A stretch of DNA of 64,000 nt from Alteromonadaceae bacterium BrNp21-10 (lineage in GTDB: Bacteria > Pseudomonadota > Gammaproteobacteria > Enterobacterales > Alteromonadaceae): the NCBI GenBank assembly GCA_030418115.1, contig JAUHQD010000001.1, positions 310,001 through 374,000 on the forward strand. Reading direction: 5' to 3'. How positions within the stretch are numbered: position 1 is the stretch's first letter; every line of letters starts with the position of its first letter. The translations under genes were made by a program, and so were the position numbers. Below are positions 40,776-49,388 of this stretch, in pieces. A model generated the notes under the pieces. The model did no database searches, was not told the DNA's origin, and saw only the letters and a list, made by a program, of their open reading frames with translations.

Positions 40776-40825
40776 AAAGGTCGTAGCATGCGAAAAAATT
40801 AAGTCACTTTAAATGAATCTAGTAT

Positions 40826-42286
40826 ATGGAAAAACTGAGCAGAGACAATGTGCGTAATAGTCGCTATCCCACTAAAATCATGCAATTCGGGGAGGGTAAC
40901 TTTTTGCGCGCCTTTGTTGATTGGCAAATTGATCATCTCAATAAAAGCACCGATTTAAATGCCGGTGTTGCTGTCATTCGACCTATTGATTATGACGCTA
41001 TTCCTTTGTTAAATGTTCAGGATGGCCTATATACCACCATTATTCGTGGTTTAAATGAGTCCGGCGAAGCGGTTGAAGACTTCCGTGTGATTGATTGTAT
41101 TAACGAAGAAATCCCAGTTTATAAAGATTTTTCGTGTTTTATGGCACTAGCCGAAAGTAGCGAGCTGAAGATTATTTTCTCGAATACCACCGAAGCGGGT
41201 ATAGAGTATATCGACACCGATAAGCTCGACGATACGCCAGCGAAAGCTTTTCCTGCCAAATTAACTCAGTGGTTATTACATCGTTATCAGCATTTTAATG
41301 GCTCAAGTAATAGTGGTTTGGTGATCATTCCCTGTGAACTCATCGATTATAACGGCGAAAAACTTAAAGAAATCGTGATGCAATATTGTCAGCTATGGCA
41401 ATTAGAGCAGGGCTTTGTTGATTGGTTAGAAAACGCTAATGATTTTTGCTCATCTTTGGTTGACCGTATTGTCCCTGGGTTCCCTCGTGATGAACATCAG
41501 CAATTACAACAAAAACTTGGCTATGAAGATAACTTCATGGTGACCGCTGAATACTTTCATTTGTTTGTGATCCAAGGGCCGAAACATCTCGAAGAGCTAT
41601 TGTGTTTAAAAGACAGTGAACTCAACATTAAAATAGTGGATGATATTTCGCCCTATAAAGAGCGTAAAGTGGCTATCTTAAATGGCGCACATACGGCGTT
41701 AGTGCCATTAGCTTATTTGTCTGACATCGATACCGTGGGTGATTCATTAGCGGATCCGTTGATTGAAAAATACTTAACTCAGCTAATTTATTCGGAAATT
41801 ATTCCGACATTGTCGCTACCTCAGGATGAATTACAGTCCTTTGCCAATGATGTATTGAATCGTTTTAGAAACCCTTACATTCAACATATGTTGATGTCGA
41901 TATCATTAAACAGTATGACCAAATTTCATACTCGCATAATGCCGCAGTTGTTGACCTATGTTGAGCGTAATAAGCGCGTTCCAGAGATGATGGCTGCGGC
42001 ATTGGCCGGGCAAATATTATTTTATCGAGGTAAGCGCGGTGACGATAATATTGAGCTAACCGATGGTGAGAAGTGGTTAAACCTATTCGCTCAACTATGG
42101 TCGGATTACCAAGCAGGTGCGATTACAGTACAAGAGCTGGTACAGTCGGTGTTAGCAGCACAGTGGCACTGGCAACAAGACTTGAGTCTGGTTAGTGGTT
42201 TGACTCAAACCGTCGCTGATTATTTGCAGCAAATGCTGGATAATGGCGTGCGTCCCACATTAACTAAAATCATGGCGAGAATATAA
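40826..42286 (+). CDS. uxaB: Tagaturonate reductase (altronate oxidoreductase)
   Basis: This 486-aa enzyme reduces D-tagaturonate to D-altronate with NADH. It belongs to the long-chain mannitol dehydrogenase family and resembles E. coli UxaB throughout: QFGEGNFLRAFVDWQID at the N-terminus, GLYTTIIRGLNE, FSNTTEAGI, PCELIDYNG, and the catalytic Lys region PYKERKVAILNGAHTALVP. It differs clearly from the second family member at 46745. uxaA starts 2 bases after its stop. Confidence 0.96.
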   Translation: MEKLSRDNVRNSRYPTKIMQFGEGNFLRAFVDWQIDHLNKSTDLNAGVAVIRPIDYDAIPLLNVQDGLYTTIIRGLNESGEAVEDFRVIDCINEEIPVYKDFSCFMALAESSELKIIFSNTTEAGIEYIDTDKLDDTPAKAFPAKLTQWLLHRYQHFNGSSNSGLVIIPCELIDYNGEKLKEIVMQYCQLWQLEQGFVDWLENANDFCSSLVDRIVPGFPRDEHQQLQQKLGYEDNFMVTAEYFHLFVIQGPKHLEELLCLKDSELNIKIVDDISPYKERKVAILNGAHTALVPLAYLSDIDTVGDSLADPLIEKYLTQLIYSEIIPTLSLPQDELQSFANDVLNRFRNPYIQHMLMSISLNSMTKFHTRIMPQLLTYVERNKRVPEMMAAALAGQILFYRGKRGDDNIELTDGEKWLNLFAQLWSDYQAGAITVQELVQSVLAAQWHWQQDLSLVSGLTQTVADYLQQMLDNGVRPTLTKIMARI

Positions 42287-42288
42287 TC

Positions 42289-43776
42289 ATGAAATCTTTA
42301 CTGCAGTTACATGCTACCGATAACGTAGCGATTGCGATGCAAGACTTAGCCGCGGGCAGCCAATTAGATATGGGGGCGGTGACGTTAACCTTGAATCATG
42401 ACGTGACTCAGGGCCATAAGGTTGCGCTAACAGACCTTAAAAAAGGCGATAACGTCATCAAGTACGGTGCGCCTATCGGTTATGCGCTGGACGATATCAA
42501 GCAGGGGGATTGGATCCACACCCATAGCATTAAAACCAATTTACATGATGAGCTGACCTATCATTATCAGCCTGAAATAGTCCCGCAAGCCGCAGCGCAA
42601 GCTGCTCGTGACGTTAATATTTATCGTCGCGCTAATGGTGAAGTGGGGATCCGTAATGAAATATGGATCATCCCTACTGTAGGTTGTGTTAATGGGATGG
42701 CCGCACAAATGGCCAAAGAATTTTTAGCTGCCCATCCAGACCTAGGGGTTGATGGTGTGCATGTGTTTCCTCATCAGTTTGGTTGTTCGCAATTAGGCGA
42801 TGATCTCGATTCAACCCGTTTATTACTACAAAACATGGCCCGTCATCCCAATGCCGGTGGCGCACTGGTGGTGGGTTTAGGTTGTGAAAATAATCAGATA
42901 TCAACTTTTAAGCGTGGCTTAGGTGATTTTGATGAAAGCCGTATTAAGTTTCTGGTGAGTCAGCACGTTGACGATGAAGTCGAAGCCGGTGTGGAATTAC
43001 TTGAAGAAATTTATACCACTGTGTCTCAGGATAAACGACTGCCGGGCAAACTTGCAGAAGTTAAATTTGGCCTAGAGTGCGGTGGTAGTGATGGTTTGTC
43101 GGGTATTACCGCTAATCCATTGTTAGGGGTGTTTTCCGATTACCTTATCGCCCAAGGCGGCACCACGGTACTAACCGAAGTGCCGGAAATGTTTGGTGCG
43201 GAAACCATTTTGATGTCTCGCTGTAAAGATGAAGCCACCTTTAACGATTTAGTCGATATGGTTAACGGCTTTAAACGTTATTACATGGATCACAATCAGC
43301 CGATTTATGAAAATCCATCACCGGGTAACAAAGATGGTGGTATCACCACCTTAGAAGACAAATCCTTGGGTTGTACGCAAAAGGCCGGCACCAGTCAGGT
43401 TCAAGATGTATTGGACTATGGCGAACGCTTAACCATCCCGGGGCTTAACTTACTTAGTGCACCGGGTAATGATGCCATTGCCACTAGCGCCTTAGCATCG
43501 AGTGGATGCCATATGGTGTTGTTTACTACAGGTCGTGGAACGCCCTACGGTGGTTTTGTACCCACCCTTAAAATTGCCACCAATTCAGCTTTGGCGAATA
43601 AGAAAAAACGCTGGATTGATTTTGATGCTGGCCGTTTAGTCAACGATGCAACTATGCCTGAATTGATGGATGACTTTGTCGATTTATTAGTGAACGTGGT
43701 CAATGGAACACCGACGCGTAATGAAGAGAATAACATACGCGAAGTTGCTATATGGAAAAAAGGCGTGACGTTGTAA
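42289..43776 (+). CDS. uxaA: Altronate dehydratase
   Basis: This 495-aa enzyme dehydrates D-altronate to KDG. It has an N-terminal SAF domain (about 8-95, with YGAPIGYALDDIKQGDWIHTHS) and the large UxaA domain, with EIWIIPTVGCVN, a Cys-containing HQFGCSQLG segment, GLECGGSDGLSGITANP and SPGNKDGGITTLEDKSLGCTQKAG. Fe-dependent activity is known for the family. It lies 2 bases after uxaB and 41 before kdgK. Confidence 0.97.
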   Translation: MKSLLQLHATDNVAIAMQDLAAGSQLDMGAVTLTLNHDVTQGHKVALTDLKKGDNVIKYGAPIGYALDDIKQGDWIHTHSIKTNLHDELTYHYQPEIVPQAAAQAARDVNIYRRANGEVGIRNEIWIIPTVGCVNGMAAQMAKEFLAAHPDLGVDGVHVFPHQFGCSQLGDDLDSTRLLLQNMARHPNAGGALVVGLGCENNQISTFKRGLGDFDESRIKFLVSQHVDDEVEAGVELLEEIYTTVSQDKRLPGKLAEVKFGLECGGSDGLSGITANPLLGVFSDYLIAQGGTTVLTEVPEMFGAETILMSRCKDEATFNDLVDMVNGFKRYYMDHNQPIYENPSPGNKDGGITTLEDKSLGCTQKAGTSQVQDVLDYGERLTIPGLNLLSAPGNDAIATSALASSGCHMVLFTTGRGTPYGGFVPTLKIATNSALANKKKRWIDFDAGRLVNDATMPELMDDFVDLLVNVVNGTPTRNEENNIREVAIWKKGVTL

Positions 43777-43817
43777 CATAGCCGCACTATCGATGTTGTA
43801 CAGGTAATGAAAGTAAT

Positions 43818-44759
43818 ATGAGTGATGTAAAATCTAATCCGCAGCTCGCTGTTATCGGCGAGTGCATGGTGGAAATTTCAGGGCGACCTTTTAGTACCAT
43901 GCAGCAGAGTTTTGGCGGTGACAGTATGAATACCGCCATCTATTTGAAAAAGCTTAGCGGCGACAAGTTAGATGTGAATTACGTGTCGGCCATGGGGATT
44001 GATGCACTAAGCTCCGCTATGATTGAAAAATGGCAAAGCTATGGCATTAATACCGACTGGGTGCTGCGTGATCAGCAAAAACACGCCGGCTTGTACATGA
44101 TCCAAAATGACGCCAGTGGCGAGCGAACTTTCCAGTATTGGCGTAATGATTCTGCGGCACGTTACATGGTGCAGCATCCTCAGTTTGAAACCATGATGGC
44201 AGCGTTAAGCGGTTGTCAGGCGATTTATTTGTCTGGGATTTCGTTGGCCATTTTACCTCAACAAGATTGCGATACGTTGCTTGACCGCATTTCTGAATTG
44301 GCTGAGTCGGGCGTTAAAGTGATTTTCGACAGTAATTATCGCCCAGTATTATGGCAAAGTACCGACCGCTGTCAGCATGTTTATGAGCGTATTTATGCCA
44401 TGTCAGATTTGGCTTTAGTGACCTATGATGATGAACAAGCACTATGGGCTGACGAATCCATTGAACAATGTCGCCAGCGTTTACATCAATGTGGTGTCAA
44501 ACAATTAGTGGTAAAAGATGGGGCCAATGGTTGTCAATTTAGCGTAGATAGCAATGTGGCTTTTTACCCAGCCCAGCGAGTTGATAATTTAGTTGATACC
44601 ACCGCTGCCGGTGATTCATTCAATGCTGGATTCTTGTCTCACTGGTTATTTAATGGTTGGATTGAACAATGTGCACAAAGCGGTAATGCATTAGCTGCAC
44701 AGGTGATTCAGCAGCGCGGCGCGATTGTGGAAATCGATGTTGATGCATTAACTAATTAA
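43818..44759 (+). CDS. kdgK: 2-dehydro-3-deoxygluconokinase
   Basis: This 313-aa PfkB-family sugar kinase phosphorylates KDG to KDPG, where the galacturonate and unsaturated-uronate branches meet. The N-terminal AVIGECMVEISG and FGGDSMNTAIYL motifs and the C-terminal DTTAAGDSFNAGFL with catalytic Asp266 are clear. The KDPG aldolase gene (eda) that should follow in the pathway is not in the window. Confidence 0.96.
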   Translation: MSDVKSNPQLAVIGECMVEISGRPFSTMQQSFGGDSMNTAIYLKKLSGDKLDVNYVSAMGIDALSSAMIEKWQSYGINTDWVLRDQQKHAGLYMIQNDASGERTFQYWRNDSAARYMVQHPQFETMMAALSGCQAIYLSGISLAILPQQDCDTLLDRISELAESGVKVIFDSNYRPVLWQSTDRCQHVYERIYAMSDLALVTYDDEQALWADESIEQCRQRLHQCGVKQLVVKDGANGCQFSVDSNVAFYPAQRVDNLVDTTAAGDSFNAGFLSHWLFNGWIEQCAQSGNALAAQVIQQRGAIVEIDVDALTN

Positions 44760-45078
44760 TCCGAGTCGAGATTAATTAATTTTAGAGGGTGAATGAGTTG
44801 TCCATCTTATTCTCCTTGGGGTGGGGATCTTAGCTGTATCGCACCACAGTTAAAATAAATAATCTATTGTAGCAAAAGGCTTATTAGCGAAAGTTAATAA
44901 GTCTTTTTTATTGCCCGAATTTTAGATGAACCCTGCTGCAAAAGTGAAGCGCAAGATCAACACGCTCTAGAGACAGCGGTTAAAATTCATACTAGGATGG
45001 AGTTAAAGCACTTTCATTTAGGCCAAAGCAGCACCGGTCACCATCACTTAAGCGGTTATCATTACTCAAGGAAAGAAT
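44760..45078. other. Intergenic region between kdgK and the PhoD-like gene
   Basis: It holds a 21-codon open frame (44793-44858) with AGAGG 4-5 bases ahead, encoding a short peptide with two Cys, followed by a terminator at 44874-44909. The remaining 170 bases hold nothing recognisable before the next gene. Confidence 0.5.
44874..44909 (+). terminator. Terminator after kdgK
   Basis: AAAAGGCTTATTA, an 8-base loop and TAATAAGTCTTTTTT form a 13-bp stem with one wobble pair. It ends the uxaB-uxaA-kdgK unit. Confidence 0.78.
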
Positions 45079-46569
45079 ATGAACTTAGCGGACATTCAAA
45101 GTAACACTAGTCAGTGGAGCTTGGTGGTACACAAGGTATCGCAAACCACAGTTGAACTCTGGGCGGGAACCTTATTTGGTACCTTAAAAAAACCTCAGCA
45201 CGCTAAAATACTGGTGAAGCAAAACAACGACCTGATTAAAACCATTGATATTACTCTAGACCAATGGCAGCGACCCTTTGCACAAATTAAACATCAGCGT
45301 TTCTACGTTTTCACCAGTGTTGATGGCCTACAAGCAGGGCAAAATTATCAGGTGGAATTCTATCGGCAGTTGGATTTACCTGAATATGCTGATCAATGGC
45401 AACTATTGCGTGACGCGGTATTTAGCACCTTACCGAATGCATTACCTACAGATGCTGAAGGAGCTTTTACTATAGGTTTAGGTAGTTGTTTTTATGAACA
45501 TCGAGATGGTGGGCAGGCGGCGGCTTCTTATAAAGCCTTATATGATCGTGCTGATAAGATTTGGCAACCGGATATCAGCTTTTTGGTGGGCGATCAGGTG
45601 TATTTGGACATCGGTTTCGACTCTTTATCGCCAATTACTAAAGAAATTCGTCAACGGGTTGCCGATGATTACGCTAAACATTGGCAGGCATTAGGCAGTA
45701 TTTTAAGTCGTGGTGGCACTTGGATGTTGCCCGATGATCATGAATATTGGAATGACTATCCGTTTTACGACACCTTCGTGCCGACATTGGTCATGTTGCA
45801 AGTGGACTATGTTCGTCGAGCATGGACGAGCACCGCTAAGGACGGTGTTGAAAATGTACAGCGCAGTGCCAAGGTCGACATCTTTAGTATTGGCAATGAT
45901 GTGTCATTTTGTGTGGCGGATTTACGTTCCTACCGCAGTAAAACCCAATTTATTGATCAACAGGGCTTCGCGCAGATGATCGATTGGGCCGAAGGTTTAA
46001 CCAGTCCGGGAGTACTGGTTATTCCGCAAATATTAGTCAACGGTAAAAACAAGGTTGAACGTAATTTGCTGAGCTTTCCATCCCAATATAATCGCTTATT
46101 AACCGCACTGGCGAGCAGTGGCAACGATATTTTAGTGCTATCAGGGGATGTGCATTACGGGCGTATTGCGCAGGTCAAATTGGGCGACAATGGTGCTAAA
46201 TTGATTGAGGTGGTGTCATCACCTATGTCTAACTTAACGGGGTTTAACAGCATTGCCACCGATACCGCTAAATCTTCACCGGAATATTTCCCCGATCCCA
46301 AGAGTTTGAATAAACCTTCGCTAACACCGCAAAAAGTCGATTATTCGGATAATTATAATGTGAAATCTCGGCGCGGCTTTCCCGGCTCAGCTTATTGGAA
46401 AAAGCGTACGCGAGAACATTTTATGACCGTCAGTTTGAGCAAAGACTCTCAAGGCGTAAAACTTAATGTCGAGGCCTGGAGAGTACGTCAACGGGATAGT
46501 AAAACTAACTTGCCGGTAAAAGATTTTGATCACAGTTTTATCGCGACATTAAATAAAAAGATCGACTGA
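45079..46569 (+). CDS. PhoD-like metallophosphoesterase
   Basis: This 496-aa protein has an N-terminal fibronectin-like beta domain (about 10-110) and a PhoD-type metallophosphatase domain. Metal-site motifs are GLGSCF (about 135), FLVGDQVYLD, MLPDDHEYWNDYP and LSGDVHYGRIA. There is no signal peptide or Tat motif, whereas PhoD enzymes are commonly exported, so it may be cytoplasmic. AAGGAAAG precedes the ATG. Its role among uronate genes is not clear from sequence. Confidence 0.87.
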   Translation: MNLADIQSNTSQWSLVVHKVSQTTVELWAGTLFGTLKKPQHAKILVKQNNDLIKTIDITLDQWQRPFAQIKHQRFYVFTSVDGLQAGQNYQVEFYRQLDLPEYADQWQLLRDAVFSTLPNALPTDAEGAFTIGLGSCFYEHRDGGQAAASYKALYDRADKIWQPDISFLVGDQVYLDIGFDSLSPITKEIRQRVADDYAKHWQALGSILSRGGTWMLPDDHEYWNDYPFYDTFVPTLVMLQVDYVRRAWTSTAKDGVENVQRSAKVDIFSIGNDVSFCVADLRSYRSKTQFIDQQGFAQMIDWAEGLTSPGVLVIPQILVNGKNKVERNLLSFPSQYNRLLTALASSGNDILVLSGDVHYGRIAQVKLGDNGAKLIEVVSSPMSNLTGFNSIATDTAKSSPEYFPDPKSLNKPSLTPQKVDYSDNYNVKSRRGFPGSAYWKKRTREHFMTVSLSKDSQGVKLNVEAWRVRQRDSKTNLPVKDFDHSFIATLNKKID

Positions 46570-46744
46570 GAAAACTTAACATTAATGGCCAGTGGCCTTA
46601 CCAGTTATTGAATATCATTATAGAATTATGGATTCCGTTTTCTGTCGCAGCCAATGGCCTATTTAAGGCATAATGGCCACCGAAGTTGTTGGCCTTATTG
46701 TTCATTTTGGGGCCAGTTATAATAAACAATCCAGAGATCTTTTC

Positions 46745-48193
46745 ATGAAATTAACCGATGCCACTTTGCATGCCTTGCCCGATGTTGTTGCGACACCTGA
46801 CTACGATAGACAACAAAACCAAATTGGGATTGTGCATTTAGGCCCCGGCGCCTTTTTTAGAGCACACCAAGCTTGGTATACCGATCGTGCCTTGGAAAAG
46901 GGCGGCGACTGGGGTATTTGTGCAGTGGCACTCAACAGTAACCGAGTGAAAACCCAGTTGGCTCCACAGCAGGGATTATATACCTTAGGGGAAATTGACC
47001 GGGTTACTCATTTTCGCGTTATCGGTGCGGTAAAAGAAGTGTTAGCGTTAAAAGAAGATTTTGATTTAGTCATTCAACGTTTAACTGCAATTGGCACCAA
47101 AATAGTGACAATGACCATTACCGAAAAGGGTTACAGCCTCAATGCTAAAGGTCGCCTTAATCGCCAAGATAAAGTTATTCAAAGTGATTTACAAAACTAT
47201 CAGCAGCCTAGTTCTGCAATTGGCCTGTTATTTTTGGCTTGTCAGTTGCGTTATCAAAAGGGCATTTCACCATTATCATTGATCAGCTGCGATAACCTAA
47301 GCGACAACGGCCATAAGTTAAAACAGGCCTTGGTGGATTATGCCTTCGAAATAGATCCTACTTTAGCCGAGTATATTGAATTACATGTGATTTGCCCTAG
47401 CACCATGGTCGATTCCATCACGCCGGCTACCGATGATAAATTTGTCCAACAGATTGCTGAATTGGGTTACGAAGATAACTGGCCTATTAAGCGTGAAAGT
47501 TTTAGCCAGTGGGTGATTGAAGATATTCTACCTGCGGATATTCCCGCTTGGGCAGAAGTCGGTGTGACCTTTACCGATGATGTTAGCGGTTATGAGAATG
47601 CCAAATTGCGAGTACTGAATGCTACTCATTCTACACTCGCCTATTTGGGGGCTTATTTAGGTATCGAAACCGTGTTAGATGCCATCGAACAACCTAATAT
47701 TAATGGCTTTATTAACACCATGCTTAAAGAGGAAATAACGCCTTCATTTGCAGCGCCTGTGGATATGGATATTCAGCAATATTGTGACAGTATTGTCGCT
47801 CGCTACCATAATCCGGCTATTCGCCATTTGTTAGCGCAAATCGCTTGGGATGGTTCACAAAAATTACCGATGCGACTTTTGCCTGTGATTGAAGCCAATT
47901 TAGCCTTGGGTAATGGTATTCAAAAATGCTGTTTGGCGTTGGCCGCGTGGATGCGTTTTATTGTCAATAAACAGCAACAGGGCACTGAACTGGTTGACCC
48001 TTTGGCGGAATCATTATTAGCCATTGCCGAGCAGTGTCAGAATGACGAAAGCGATGTTGCAAGGTTTTTAGCCTTGGATATGTTTAATGCCGATTGGGCA
48101 AACCATGCTGATTTTATCAATGCTGTGACTAGCAGCTATAAGTTATTGGTTAGTCATGAACAGCAAAATACTCGCCAGCAAATACTGGCATAA
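46745..48193 (+). CDS. uxuB: Fructuronate reductase (mannitol dehydrogenase family)
   Basis: This 482-aa NAD-dependent enzyme matches UxuB in length and pattern: GIVHLGPGAFFRAHQAWYTD, the VTMTITEKGYS segment, SCDNLSDNGHKLKQAL, PSTMVDSITPATDD, and KLRVLNATHSTLAYLGAYLG with the catalytic Lys. It should interconvert fructuronate and mannonate; mannitol or arabinitol as substrate cannot be excluded. The ATG at 46745 gives the normal N-terminus; the open frame to 46673 adds unconserved residues. The partner mannonate dehydratase (uxuA) is not in the window. Confidence 0.88.
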   Translation: MKLTDATLHALPDVVATPDYDRQQNQIGIVHLGPGAFFRAHQAWYTDRALEKGGDWGICAVALNSNRVKTQLAPQQGLYTLGEIDRVTHFRVIGAVKEVLALKEDFDLVIQRLTAIGTKIVTMTITEKGYSLNAKGRLNRQDKVIQSDLQNYQQPSSAIGLLFLACQLRYQKGISPLSLISCDNLSDNGHKLKQALVDYAFEIDPTLAEYIELHVICPSTMVDSITPATDDKFVQQIAELGYEDNWPIKRESFSQWVIEDILPADIPAWAEVGVTFTDDVSGYENAKLRVLNATHSTLAYLGAYLGIETVLDAIEQPNINGFINTMLKEEITPSFAAPVDMDIQQYCDSIVARYHNPAIRHLLAQIAWDGSQKLPMRLLPVIEANLALGNGIQKCCLALAAWMRFIVNKQQQGTELVDPLAESLLAIAEQCQNDESDVARFLALDMFNADWANHADFINAVTSSYKLLVSHEQQNTRQQILA

Positions 48194-48231
48194 CGCCAAA
48201 TTAGGCAATGTCTGCGAGCATAAATTTAGGT

Positions 48232-48271
48232 TGTTTTATATACATGACTTATAGGTCATGTATATAAAACA
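48232..48271. repeat. Perfect 17-bp inverted repeat
   Basis: TGTTTTATATACATGAC and its exact complement flank a 6-base TTATAG loop. No T tract follows closely on the + strand. It lies between uxuB and the esterase gene and could be a terminator for uxuB or a large operator. The rest of 48194-48437 holds nothing recognisable. Confidence 0.75.
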
Positions 48272-48437
48272 GAGTGCGGTTAAGTTTTTTTGCTTAGGAA
48301 CTTAATGTTTACTTTAACGTTCTAGGCAAACTTTATTAAGATTTGCGCAAATTTTATCACATCAAGATCAAGTCATTGATTTCTCAATAAGAAATAGCAA
48401 CACTGGGGAATTACCCTTTGCCAGTGTGAGAATAATA

Positions 48438-49388
48438 ATGAAAAAATGGGCTATAGCTGTTGTTGTTTTATCTACATTTTTATTGGGTTGTGCCCAAACT
48501 ATTTCGAGCGTTCCATCCTCTGAACCATCCAGTGAACAATTAATTCGTGAGTCCTATGTAAGCGTGGCTGATAATGCCAAGCGTGAATACTTTGTGTATT
48601 TACCTCAAGGTTATGCCGACGATGCTAACAAACATTGGCCGGTATTGATGTTTTTACATGGTAATGGTGAACGCGGTAATGGCTTAGATGAGTTGGATTT
48701 TGTGAAAACCCATGGTGCATTGTATGAAGCCTGGGTACAGAAGAAGCCTTTACCTTTTATTATTATTGCCCCGCAATTGCATATGTTTGGTATGGACCAA
48801 AAGGGTATTGGTTATATTGATAATCGCGATATTGCTAACGTTCCTCAGCGCCAAGTTCAGGGTACACCCGCTCGCGAAGCGCTATACGGCAGTGATCAAG
48901 CCATGTCAGGCAGCCCACAAGCGCAAACCTTAGGCTCTATACCGCCTGATGGTTGGGAGCGAGTTGAGCAAGATTTACTAGGGATGCTAGATACCGTTCA
49001 ACAAAACTATCGTGGTGACGTCAACCGAACCTATTTATCGGGTTTAAGTTATGGTGGTTTTGGTACCTGGTCTTTGGCCAGTCACAATCCACAAAAGTTT
49101 GCCGCCATAGCACCTGTAGTGGGCTGGGGACATCCTGATTTGATGGATAGTATTGCTCAGCATAAATTGCCAGTATGGGCCTTTGCCGGTGGTCGTGATA
49201 ATAGCGTTAAGGTAGAGTATTTTTATCAAGGTCTGAATAAGCTTGAGCAATTAGGCCACAAAGTTCGTTTTACCACTCATGAAGATATGGGACACGATAC
49301 ATGGAAACGCGTGTATGCCAGCGATGATTTATACCATTGGCTATTATCCCATCAACTTTCCGACCGTTTAGCAACAACGGATGAATAG
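48438..49388 (+). CDS. Lipoprotein alpha/beta hydrolase, probable carbohydrate esterase
   Basis: This 316-aa protein has a lipoprotein signal with LLGC near residue 17 and a predicted hydrolase of the prolyl-oligopeptidase/PHB-depolymerase-like group. The oxyanion segment is LMFLHGNGERGNG, the nucleophile Ser204 is in SGLSYGGFG, and Asp254 (GGRDNSV) and His286 (GHDTW) complete the triad. Removal of acetyl, methyl or feruloyl groups from pectin is inferred from the location. The ATG at 48438 is preferred over an in-frame GTG at 48426. The next gene overlaps its end by 8 bases, so the two are coupled. Confidence 0.84.
   Translation: MKKWAIAVVVLSTFLLGCAQTISSVPSSEPSSEQLIRESYVSVADNAKREYFVYLPQGYADDANKHWPVLMFLHGNGERGNGLDELDFVKTHGALYEAWVQKKPLPFIIIAPQLHMFGMDQKGIGYIDNRDIANVPQRQVQGTPAREALYGSDQAMSGSPQAQTLGSIPPDGWERVEQDLLGMLDTVQQNYRGDVNRTYLSGLSYGGFGTWSLASHNPQKFAAIAPVVGWGHPDLMDSIAQHKLPVWAFAGGRDNSVKVEYFYQGLNKLEQLGHKVRFTTHEDMGHDTWKRVYASDDLYHWLLSHQLSDRLATTDE

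Noticed and set aside
46673-46744. Earlier start for uxuB giving 506 aa
   Set aside because: The extra residues are not like the family N-terminus and the upstream ATG has no ribosome site.
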